From Hepsetus odoe (Eukaryota; Chordata; Actinopteri; Characiformes; Hepsetidae), in assembly GCA_017165825.1 (NCBI GenBank), contig CM029376.1:21858558-21922557 (forward strand): 64,000 nucleotides of DNA. The letters run 5' to 3'. The translations under genes and the position numbers were made by a program. Below the pieces are notes generated by a model, which had not been told where the DNA came from, searched no databases, and saw nothing but the letters and a program-made list of their open reading frames with translations. Below, one piece after another: positions 37,567 to 48,114 of this stretch (position 1 is its first letter; every line of letters begins with the position of its first letter).

Positions 37567-40500
37567 ACAAAAATAACCTTTAATGTTCAATCCTGTTCAC
37601 ATTCGAATCTGTTTATAACAGGCCTTTATCGCTCAATTGCAGCTTTTCCAAACAAAGTCTAAGTATAAAGGATTGGTTCACTATTTTTAAAATTCTTTTT
37701 ACTCCAAAACAGCTGATCAGCCAAGGCGTGACACCATAGATTCTGTAGTTTTGCACTGGGACTAAAATGTTTTAAACCTTTAAAAGGTTTCTGATAAAGA
37801 AGAAATATTCAAACACCAAACTTAGCTTAGCTGGTCGGCTGTGTTCTGGGGTGAAGTTGATGCTGTGTAAATTACATTGTTCAGTGAGCCATAGTATTTC
37901 AAATCAAAGTGTTAATTAACCTATGGTTGGTAGAAACTGTTCTTGGCTCTGTTTGTGAATGACATGGTAAAAACTTTTGACTGTTTGAAATTTTGACTCT
38001 GTTGAGCATATTTGTGTTGACAGTGTTGATGCCTTATTGATACTTCACTCTTTTTGTCTTTTGTTGAATTCTGTGGGGGTTAATCTGAACTCTTATTTTG
38101 GCTGAGACTGCTTTTATGCTTATTTGTACATTTCTGTAAGAGAATGTATATACTTTAACTAAAAAAATATCTTGACTTTTTGAGGTTTGCTTAAACTAAG
38201 CCTGTCTTTTTTTAAACTATTGTTTAGTTTTTGGTACTTCTTCATTTATTGCTTTTTATGGTTTTTTTTCTTAAGAAATTATGTTGGCTTTAAGGGAATA
38301 TTTCGTTAAGATTTTTTTTTCCACTTATTTCATAAGTAATAATAAAAAATTATACACAATTATATACATTATCACTTTAATGACACAAATAGTTTCTATC
38401 AATACCTGCTTTGACTAATCAAAACTTCATTAAGTTAAATCAGATATGGAGATAATTTGGTTTTTGTGTGCGGATTACTTGTGTGAAATCAGGTGATGGT
38501 GTAGTAGAAACAATGTCCTGTATCATCATAAAAGTAAAACCAGGTGAGAAGGAGGCGTAAAACAGTGATGTTACTGATGAGATGTTCAGAGCTCTGCAGA
38601 ATGTAATAACATCCTGTTTTAATCTTAGAGCTCCCTCTTCTGCCTAGAGTGTTGACATCGCTATGTGGCAGAAATAAAGCAGTTGTGGTTATAAAGTAGC
38701 TGTGATCTGATCAAGTCATTATCCATCAGTGTGGAAACTGAGCAAACAAGCCTTTTTTAAGAAACCTTGAGGGTTAAAGTAGTAAAGTAGTACATTTCTA
38801 GCTGTGAAAAGGTGAGACTGACCTCTTCTAGTGTGTGTACATTAAAGACAGCTTGCAGGTCTGGTGTATAAAGTTTTGATTTCTGATGATTGTGTATTAA
38901 GAGACCTGTATGAAAGCCATGTAACACTAACCCACAGGCATAAGCCTAAAGAAACCTGTTAGTGTATTGCAGTGGTCTATATTGTCATTTTTTTAGAAAA
39001 GGCTAAATATAGTCCCAGTTTAAAATGCTATTAAAATGTCTGAAAGGGATTCAGGGAAAAATGCATATGTTTTAATATGTTTTATATGTTTTATATACTG
39101 CCACCTGGTTACAGGTGTTACTGCTCTCTGCTCCTGCTCCTAGTGTGTATAAAGGTGAAATGACTAACTGTCATTGTGAAACAGCACAACAAACATTAAA
39201 ACAACGAAATGCTTCCTCTTTATGTCACACACACACACAGTTTTTTTTTTAAAGCACCTGGGGAGCAGTGATGGGAATGGTACCTTGCTCAGTGGTACCT
39301 CAGGGCAACCTAGTGCGGCTTACTGCTGGGTGCACTCCCAGGCCCTCAGGAATGTTCCCCGCTGAGTCACTTTGTCAGTAGTGCTGGGTGGTGTTGATAC
39401 ATTTCAAAATTAGACCATTCTCCAGATTCCTCATAATGCCGTCAGATGATTTTAAAGCTTGTAATAAAGGTAACGAACCCACACTGCTCTTCGTCACCGG
39501 CACTATATTGTGATAGTGACGGAAACAGTTTTGGTGTTATGTACATTTTGATCGCATCTTGAAAAGCAAACAAATGCAGTTAAACATGGTCAGGTCCTGG
39601 TGGAAAGGGGGAAGTAAATAAGATGAAAAGTAATGGTTCAAAAAATAAAAAGTAAAGACAGTCAAGCAAAAGGCTTTGAACTGGGGCTACAAAGCTATGT
39701 ACTGCTATGTCACCCAAGACCTGACATGTCAGACTAACTGTTCAAAGTTAAAAAGCCACCGTGTGACATCAGTAGTCCTGAAGTTTTATGATATTTTGCT
39801 CAGCACTTGGAGTCAGCGAAAGGTTTTGCCAAACACAGTTTGCACAAGGCAAATGATTGGGTTACAGCCACAGAACAGGAGGGAAAAGGACTGAGGTATG
39901 TTGACTGACAAGACATTTTCAAGCTTTTGTTCTTTGAAAAAAAGACAGGTTTATCGAGTTCATTTGAATAGCTTAAATACTGCGGAGCAGTTCGGACATG
40001 AGACGTTTTGTTCTTAACATTTGAGAAGAGAACACTGGTAGCAGTGACAGTAGGACACTAATGGAAAGATAAAATAGATTTGTTGCCCAATAGCTGAGGT
40101 TTGGATAGATTATTCCTATCAACATCCTCAGAGGTGGGCCATCAGTGAACAGATCTGGATACAACAGTATGATTTATGTAAGGAGAGGTGAGTGAAACAC
40201 ACTTAGAAATTGTGCTTAATGCTAAATTTCCATCTGTGATTTGTTGATTATTGTTTTCATTATTTTCAGTGGGGCCCTATGTGATACAAAAGAGATGGCC
40301 ATGCAAAAGTATGTATGAAGCTGGATGCATGCCAACAATAGAACAAAAAATTTGTTCAAATGAAAAAGACTATTTTTTCATTCCGAAAGTGTATATTGTT
40401 AAGCAGAGCTGGTATAATGCTTTCTCAATTACACCACTTCGTTTCCAAAGCTTACTAAGCTGTGGGGACAGGGCCTCTAACTGTGTTCGTGGCTTAAGAA

Positions 40501-40681
40501 GGCTTAAGAGAGTGGTTTGTTAGTTATAATTGTAATAATTGTAGATTGTATTGCACTATTCCAAACGGAACAGTCCGTAAACAATTCAGGTGAGGTAGAC
40601 ATGCTAGTAACAAGTGTGCACAAGTTGTTTTATGCTTGCTGAAGAGTTATTTAAACAATATGTATTGTCTTATTTTCACAG
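37567..40681 (+). other. 3'UTR of the SANT-like gene and spacer before fam3c
   Basis: An AATAAA at 38673-38678 followed by GT-rich sequence is the best poly(A) signal for the SANT-like gene, giving a 3'UTR of about 1.1 kb. A decayed family A SINE sits at 39168. Potential untranslated fam3c exons may lie near 40188 (a GTGAGT donor) and 40271 (a strong pyrimidine-rich acceptor), but none can be confirmed. Confidence 0.45.
39168..39320 (-). mobile_element. tRNA-derived SINE (family A), partial
   Basis: Minus-oriented fragment: tgtcattgtgaaacagcaca on the left and ggtaccttgctcagtggtac, ctcagggcaacctag on the right, interrupted by a CA run and a T-run. Confidence 0.65.
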
Positions 40682-40683
40682 GA

Positions 40684-42740
40684 ATGATCAGATATCTTCT
40701 AATGCTTTCTGTGCTAACCATTTCAATAGTTATTATTTTAAAAGCCTTGAATGTGAAGCTAAAGTTCAAATGGGAAGACCTAATGGGTAGGTGTTAAAAG
40801 TGTTTTTTATTTGTTTGTTTGTTTTATATATATTACTTAATACTAAATAATTTTTTAATACTAAATGTGCACACACATCTATATAAAGGACTGCTTTTGT
40901 ATTTCATGTTTAGAGTTGCCGTATGAAAGAACTGAATACGGTCAGAAGTCACCCAACCTTCATAAAGCTCCTTGTAAGCACTAAAAATGTGAAAGAATAC
41001 TTTAATTCTTAACAAAAGAAAGTTGAGCTTTTAATAACTCAGCAGTGTTCGGTGTGTTTTAGCTTGTTAGAATGTGCTACACTGATCAGCTTTCTGCCAA
41101 TATTTCATACAGCCATATATTTCTTACTGGAGTTTTTGTGGAAATGATTCAAATGAAACTAATGACACTATCAGAGTTTACATCACTGTGCACTGTATGC
41201 TGTTCTGGGCTTGTTTACTCAGTGATCACCGTTCCCCCTGGTAAATGTGGCCTTTCCCAGCCGTGTCCTGAAGAAGACTTTGCCTTTAGTATGTCCAGTG
41301 GTGCTGCAAATGTAATAAGTCCAAAAATCTGTTTTAATGGAAAGATGTAAGTTTGTTTGTCTTATTGCAGTGTTTAACCCATTCTCTGCAGTCAATATGT
41401 TGCAAAATACTATTCAGTTGTTATTCCTGTTATGGGATTATATCTTTATTTCTACTAACTTTTCAGTTTAAAGACCGAAGGAAATACTTGGGGAGTAGGT
41501 CTTAACATTGCTGTTATCAGTGGTAAGATGAACTACGGTAACTGTTAACTGGACATTATATTCCTTTCAAAATATGTAGCGACACCATGCAGAATGACCG
41601 ATTATACTTGATCAGTATTAAACAACAAAGCTAATCAATGAAAAATAAATGTGTGTTTCTGCATATTCATAGGCCAGACCGGTGAACTTATCAGCGCTGA
41701 TTCCTTCGACATGTGGGGTGGAGGTATTTGACTATTTTTTTTTATATATGCTGATTAAAATATAATAATATAAAACACAGGAGAATAACAGAATGTACAG
41801 GATTGACTTTCCAGATGCCAGTAATGTTCAATCAAAGTATTGTGTGATTTTGATCATGATTTAATGATGAATGGCTTTTCACTTTCTCTAAAAATTCAAT
41901 TTTTGCAGATGTTGAACCACTTATAGAATTCCTGACGTCGATTAAAAATGGTTCACTTGTGCTTGTGGCATCCAGTGATGATCCAGCAACAAGGTGCTGC
42001 ATCATCTGATCAAGGCATTTCTTGTATTTCTGAGTTTTTTTAATCTCCACTATATATGATGGTAGCCATAAATTAAAACTGGTTGCTTGCCTTATCACAC
42101 AACAGGCTTAATGATGAGGCGAGGACTCTCCTTGGTCAGCTTGGGAGCTCAGTCATTTCAACTCTGGGGTTCAGGGACAACTGGGTCTTTGTAGGAGGAA
42201 AGGGGATCGAGAACATGAAGCCGTTGGAGAAGGTAAAGTTAAAATTTATCTGATGCCAGATGTGCTCACTAAATGTCAAAAGATTTCTACTGTAATTTCT
42301 AGTAACATTGCTGTGAGAATCTGATTGCAGCTGCAATAGCATTAGTAAAGTCATGTTTTGATGTCAAATGATATTTTGTGGATCACAAAATCATGGCCCC
42401 AATCCATCCAACTCAAGTAGGTATGGATGAAGCACCATGATCCCAGAGAAAGCTGTTCTCAGCCTAATGACGGGGAGCTTTATATTGCTTTAGTCAACGC
42501 AAGTCCTTCTGTACAACTGCTCCAGGACATCCTTTACTACTGGCAATGTTTTCCTATGGAGAATACACAAGCTATTCATGCTCTACTGAAATGACCGCAT
42601 TTACTCATGCAGCAGGTTTAGTATCTGTTTGTTTTTTCTCTTTTTTCCAGCACATAAAGAATGAAAAATCAGTCAACAAGTATGATGACTGGCCAGAGAT
42701 GCTTGAGATGGAAGGCTGTATACCACGTAGACAAGACTAA
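40684..42740 (+). CDS. fam3c: FAM3-family secreted cytokine-like protein (FAM3C/ILEI-like)
   Basis: Coding exons: 40684-40786, 40914-40973, 41223-41346, 41467-41522, 41673-41723, 41909-41993, 42106-42232, 42651-42740; 232 codons, 231 residues, all in phase, as expected for FAM3 proteins (224-235 aa). A hydrophobic N-terminal segment (residues about 4-20) is the signal/anchor. The FAM3 globular fold is marked by KCGL...PCP, SGAANVISPKICF, GLNIAVISG, SFDMWGGDV, LNDEAR, GFRDNWVF and the C-terminal EMEGCIPRRQD. FDMWGGDV, LNDEAR, GGKGI and HIKN favour FAM3C over FAM3A, B or D. FAM3C is secreted and linked to epithelial-mesenchymal transition and metabolism. The four disulfide cysteines are present, but the extra cysteine of mammalian FAM3C is Val here (NWVFVGG). 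The first ATG follows an acceptor at 40681, so an untranslated exon lies upstream. Confidence 0.85.
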
Positions 42741-43600
42741 GTTGGACCAAGACAGGATCACACCCCATTTTTCCACACACAACTTCTCTATAGTCAGCAG
42801 TTCACACTCAGCCAGGGTGACCATATGTCTCATTTTTCCAAAACAGGGCCTCCTCTTGGAACTGAAAATGTATTTGGGAAGAATTTCTAAATTGTCTTAA
42901 AGGTATTGGATTGGTTGTGCTTTCACATTGACCTTTGTTTTCTACAGCCCTCTTATCCTAAGTTTTTTTTGTTTTGTTTTTATTGGAAAATAATATATGG
43001 TCAGCGGTGGGCTAGTGGTTAGGAATTAGGCCCGAGGACCAGAAGGTTGTTGGTTCAAATCCCCAGACCAGTAGCTTTGCCCGGAGGTACCCTTGAGTAA
43101 AGTACCGTCCCCATCACTGCTCCCAGGGTGCCAGTTGCATGGCTGCCCCCTGCTGCACATGGTGGGTAACATGCAGAGAAGTGAGTTCTTTGTGGTTCAA
43201 TGTGTGCTTTGCATTTTCATAATGACAAGTTGTCTCTTCACTTTCATTTCATCTGGTCTCTGTAGCCTCAGGGATTTTCAGTGTTGGTTCACCACTGTTG
43301 ATCTATTTTGATTTGTTATTTATTCCCTTATGAATGATCAGATTGCCTTACTGTTGAGTAACAAAATCGGTCTGAAATATTTTTAAACAGGAATGTTTGC
43401 GTCCTTTATTAAAACTCTCCAATTATAAAATATTATCATTCATTTTGCCTCATAATGTATTAATAAATTAATAAATGGTCTGCTGCTTTAGTTTATTTTT
43501 TAAATTTTTAATGAATAATACATATATTTAAAAAAAAGTCTCATAAAAGCAAACGTATGAGCAAAATGTAATTAAATGAGAATTATTTGATTATGCGTAA
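42741..43600 (+). other. fam3c 3'UTR and spacer
   Basis: Noncoding. A SINE lies at 43001, and AATAAA-type signals at about 43459 and 43467 may end the fam3c transcript. Nothing else is recognisable. Confidence 0.45.
43001..43250 (+). mobile_element. tRNA-derived SINE (family A)
   Basis: Plus-oriented: ggtcagcggtgggctagtgg, ggttcaaatcccc B-box, ggaggtacccttgagtaaag, tail ending tcttcactttcatttc. It lies in the fam3c 3' flank. Confidence 0.8.
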
Positions 43601-43691
43601 TCTCTGAGCAACATTGACTGCATCAAGAGGCTACATGCGTCCCGCCTACGCAGACTGGAAGCGATCGTCCCAGAATGCACAGCGAGGAGTC
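43601..43691 (+). promoter_or_regulatory. cbll1: cbll1 promoter/5'UTR
   Basis: A CpG-containing block (tgcgtcccgcctacgcagac, gaagcgatcgtcccagaatg) directly precedes the cbll1 start codon, and CpG-rich sequence continues into intron 1 to about 44060. No TATA box is evident, as expected for a broadly expressed gene. Confidence 0.5.
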
Positions 43692-46446
43692 ATGGACCAA
43701 AACGGTAAGCGACGAGCAGGCGAATAAAAGGGAATATTTTAATAATATATAACATTGCTCCGCTCGTATTTATGTTGGTAGTGCATCCCCGAAACTGTCG
43801 GCATGTAGTTGTTGTGGGTGGTGAGGGCAGGATGTGAATTTTAATAGGGAAACAGGGTCACACTCCTACAGTTAGCCGGGAGGCTAAAGGCAGTGCGTTG
43901 CTGTTGTTGAGCCGCGCTAAGAGAAGTGTTTTCAGGAAACACACCGAGACTGTTAAGTCCCTTTACTCGCTTCACAGACCGTCGGTTTTCAATCCTGGTT
44001 GGCTCTGCTAGAGCGCGTGAAGTGCTTTGTGTTTTGGCCGTGTTTTGGTTCGGAGGAGAGTGAAGCTCCGTTCACTGTTACCTACACATTAACTAGTGCT
44101 GTTTATTCCGTACTCTCTATGAGCCTTATATACAAGTAACGTAGTTCTAATAGTGAGGATCTGAAGCATAGGCTTGCATACTGTCCCAGCTGGTTAACAT
44201 TAAATCTGCAAAACATCACTTTCTTCATATGAAATCCTTGTTTGTATGGTTAATACCGTTTTTTATATGAATTAGACAATGATCTTCAAGGAACTGATGG
44301 TTCAGGGACTCTAGGAGGTCCAGATGTACGCAGAAGAATTCCCATCAAGTTACTGTCCAAACAGACTGTAAGAAGCAAGCCGCCTGCACGGCCACAGCGA
44401 CCCAACTCCAGGTTGCCTTCCAATGGACAAAGTGATGAAGGTGTGTACAACATCAAATAAACATGCAAGGAAAAAAGGGGAAATGACTGAATATTCACAG
44501 CTGGCAGCCTGTGCTTTGAGTAAAACATCCATTTATTTTAAAATTGAAATATTTTCATGAGTCTCGATCTGAAAGTTCCCTTTTTATCTTTTGTGCTTTT
44601 AGAGGCTTTTAACTGTAAACAGGAAGAGCGATATGAGTGCAAATCTGGAGATGCGTATGGAAGCCAGCGGAGATTTCCTCACCCTTTATTTTGGGACTAT
44701 AAGGTAACTGCTAACCACTTCTAATAGAGTCTTTCTGATTATCACTGTCGATCTGAAATGGCTTCTTTCCTGTTTTTAACATCCCTTTTTTGCAGCTCAA
44801 ATTGGTTGGGGAGAAAGATGATACTCCAATTCATTTTTGTGACAAGTGCGGCCTGCCCATTAACATATATGGGCGAATGGTGAGGAAACTTATTGTTAAT
44901 CTCTAACTTGACTGTGTGTGTGTGTGTATATATGCACATTTTTTAATGGATGCATTTGGAAATCTGTCTCGATCATTTATGTGCATGAAATAACTGGTTT
45001 TGAAATGAGAAGGAAAGAAATGTGTTTTCATACTCTAGAATATTTGTAGAGCCTAGTCTTCTCACTAAGAGCTTTTTTTCTTCACGTTTAAACAGATTCC
45101 CTGTAAACATGTGTTCTGCTATGACTGTGCAGTGCTGTATGAGAAGAAAAATGACAAGATGTGTCCAGGGTAAGTTTTCTACTGTTACCCTCTGTGGTTG
45201 CTTTGATGTTTATTTATTATGTTTTATGTTTAATTTATTTTGAGAAGCATGCCTTTGTTAAGCATTTTATGCTTTTTTTTATGGTTAAGGTTTTCTCACT
45301 GATGTTACATTATACAACAGCTATAGATATTAAATGAAATTTGGACCAACATTGTAATTTAAGCAAGATTGTGAACTGTATGATTGTGCATTGGCTCCAC
45401 TTCCTTTACTAAATTCTAAGTTCAGTTTGTCCCTGTACAGCTGCACAGACCCGGTCCAGCGCATTGAGCAGTGCCAGCGTGGTTCCCTCTTCATGTGCAG
45501 CATCGTGCAGGGCTGCAAGCGCACCTACCTCTCTCAGCGGGACCTGCAGGCTCACATCAACCACCGCCACATGAGGGCAAGCAAGCCAAGTAGCTCACGA
45601 CCTGAGCCTGCTCACTCAGCCCCTCCTCCAGCCTCGGAGCCTCCAGACCGCTTCCGCTTGCCACCACCGCCTCATCTACCCAAGGTCCACCCTCTGATTC
45701 CTCCCCCACTGCAAGGCCATGAACCATACGGCCAGCCTCCTCCAGCCTCACCCTCTGCGTCCGACCTTGGGCCATCATCTAGAGGCCTGCCCCCAGAGAC
45801 TTTCCGCATAGCCACTGTGACCACGCGCAAGCACAGCAATCTCATCACTGTGCCCATCCAGGATGACTCGGGCAGCTCTGGCCCCTCTTCGCGTGAACCC
45901 CTGCCACAAACTCCTCCTGGACCGCCCCCTCACCACCACCCAGGGGACTACCCGGGTCAGTCGGTGGTGTCCCACCCTCACCACATCATGCCTCCACCTC
46001 AGCAGCAGCATTATGGTCCACCTCCACCACCACCACCCCCTCTCAGCCACCCTATGCAGCATCCTCCCCAGGCTTCAGCTGCTCCTCACATGGTCTACAC
46101 TCAGGCGCCTCCAATGTCCACTGCCCCACCTCCCATCACCCCTCCTCCTGGCCACATCATCAACCAGATGCCTCCATTCATGAACCATCCACTCTCTGGG
46201 CCACTCCCTCAACATGGGGGACCTCCCGTCAACGCCCCACCTCCTCACCACTACAACCCCAACTCCATGCCACAGGACCAGGGTACCCTAAGCCCACCCT
46301 TCAGCCAGCCTGGTGGCTTGAGCCCAGGCTTGTGGCCTGCTCCCCGAGGCCCTCACCCTCCACGCATGCAGGGGCCTCCTCCTCAAGCCCAGATTCCTGG
46401 ACCCCACCATCCAGAGCAGGGCCGATATAGACCATACTACCAATAA
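43692..46446 (+). CDS. cbll1: E3 ubiquitin-protein ligase Hakai (Cbl proto-oncogene like 1)
   Basis: Six coding exons: 43692-43704, 44276-44440, 44603-44703, 44796-44879, 45096-45169 and 45441-46446; 481 codons, 480 residues, phases consistent. The start MDQNDNDLQGT matches the conserved CBLL1 N-terminus. A C3HC4 RING is complete (Cys108, 111, 124, His126, Cys129, 132, 144, 147). It is followed by the Hakai pTyr-binding (HYB) region with a C2H2-like zinc ligand set (about residues 165-189: MCSIVQGC...HINHRH) that supports dimerisation. The remainder is a long Pro/His-rich tail ending RYRPYYQ. Hakai ubiquitinates tyrosine-phosphorylated E-cadherin and is also part of the m6A methyltransferase-associated complex. 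The last exon carries most of the protein. A poly(A) signal lies 320 nt after the stop. Confidence 0.96.
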
Positions 46447-46774
46447 CAGCCTGTGTCAATTTTATCGCACAGTTTGAACGTTGACCGTGTCATTCAAAAC
46501 TGAACTCATTTTAGTTCACTGGTGGAGCTGTGTGTGTTTGTGAAAACGTGACACGATTCACATGCTGATGTTTTGTATGAGCATACCGTGCTGCTTACTG
46601 TGTGTTTCATTGTGTAAATGATGAGTAAGTAGTTGTGAGGAAAATAATGGTGCAGAGCATTCAAATACCAACTTTGCTAAAATTAACAAGGACATATTTT
46701 GCTTGAACACTTTTCTTAACACATCATAGCATTTTAAACGTTTTAAGCATCCTGTACCCACTGACTGCAATAAA
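46447..46774 (+). terminator. cbll1: cbll1 3'UTR with poly(A) signal
   Basis: AATAAA at 46769-46774 follows the stop by about 320 nt, with T-rich sequence immediately downstream. This is the best candidate end of the cbll1 transcript. Confidence 0.65.
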
Positions 46775-47097
46775 TGACACTTGAACAGATGAATGTTTCC
46801 CTCCTGTATCTTTTTTTTTAATTTATTTTTTTTTTTTATGCATTGTACTACAAAGGTTGATTAGATATGTGCTGCTTAAGTGACAGATACATGTTTTACA
46901 TGACCTCTTTAGTCTTTGTGTTGGATTTCATTTTATCTTTCTATATTCATGTTGGACAATGTTACTCAGCGTTATAATGCCTTAAATTCTTTTTTAAACT
47001 GATTCAATTCATGAAGGATTTTTAGAGACATTAGATTGGATAAATAAAGATCTGGTCTGTGTTTCCCAAAAAACAACTACCACATGTATATTCAATG

Positions 47098-47330
47098 TGA
47101 GCAGTCCAATGATTGGGCCATTGACCCCATGATTGAAAGGTTTTGGGTTCGAGTCCTGGTCCAGTAGTTCACCCTGAAAGACCCCTCGAGCATCATCCCC
47201 AATACTGCTCCCTGGATCCTGGCTGGACAGCGGCCCACTGTCACACTGTGCATGGGTTTAATATAAAGTAAGCATTTCAGTGTGGCTTACTGTGAGCTGA
47301 GTTGTTGACACTGACACTCACTGTACATTT
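47098..47330 (+). mobile_element. tRNA-derived SINE (family A), diverged
   Basis: B-box ttgggttcgagtcctgg and the family body (ccagtagttcaccctgaaag) are recognisable; the A-box part and tail are decayed. Confidence 0.6.
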
Positions 47331-47711
47331 AAGTTGAACTTAAAACTGGACCCAGTGTAGGGTTGATGTGTGCTCATCATTCGTCCACAGGGGGGCGCTG
47401 CTCACAACACATGGTCTCGCTTTCACTCATTTGTTTAGCCTTCCCAGAAAAATGACCACAGCTTTGCAGTAAACTTCTTTACCCTGTGAACCTGCCACCT
47501 GTGGGCTATGAATACATTTCTCTGAAATCAAGCCTGAAAAATGACAATTAATCAAGGCTGATTTCATTCTAAGGACTTCTGGAGCTGTTTCTTTTGCAGA
47601 TCCATGGCTAAAGAAAGAAGTGAGCCTGTACTTTGGTGTGAGGGGTTTTAAAAGTTAAATTATGATTGAGCCTGATTAATAAAGTGATCTAAAAAAGTGC
47701 ATTCAAAGTAA

Positions 47712-47747
47712 AAAAAAATATATATATATATATAAATATATATATAT
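47712..47747. repeat. (AT)n tract
   Basis: Interrupted run of AT dinucleotides upstream of celsr1. Confidence 0.85.
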
Positions 47748-48114
47748 CAAAGGAATGAAAATCTGCATAGTGATTCTCAAAACCCACGGACTAAGTAATC
47801 AGATTAGGTTTTTAAAAGTCATTTACATGGCATATAAACTGCCATCTGAGCAGTGTGCTTCTTGCATGTGTTGCATATGAACTCATCTGGGCAGGCTGGT
47901 TTTAGGGGAGGGAAGGGCTGCAGCTTTTATGTGAAAGGGCTCAGCAGGAGCAGCTCCACGCAGATTCCTCCCAGAGGAGGAGTGAAGTGGAGCCACTGCA
48001 CTCCGGCAGCTTCTGGAGGACACATGTTCCTGGAATATGAGCATCCCCGACTTTCCCTGGCTGATTCGGACACTTGTGGATTTACTTTTGGGGGAGTTGG
48101 AGATGTGATGAGCC

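Larger units (their letters stand above)
46775..48114 (+). other. cbll1-celsr1 spacer and celsr1 5'UTR
   Basis: Noncoding. It contains a SINE at 47098 and an (AT)n tract at 47712-47747. A TATA-like catataaact is at about 47830. From about 47885 the base composition becomes GC-rich and is probably the celsr1 promoter/5'UTR. An overlapping open frame (47853-48347) starts here in another frame and overlaps the celsr1 start. Confidence 0.45.

Noticed and set aside
40251..40523. 90-codon plus-strand open frame after a strong acceptor, upstream of fam3c
   Set aside because: It matches no FAM3 sequence and FAM3 proteins are complete without it. It may be part of an untranslated exon, but I cannot support a coding call.
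45557..46183. Several open frames on both strands inside the last cbll1 exon
   Set aside because: The exon is GC-rich and low in stops; only the frame that continues the RING and HYB domains and ends RYRPYYQ is supported by homology and splice phase.
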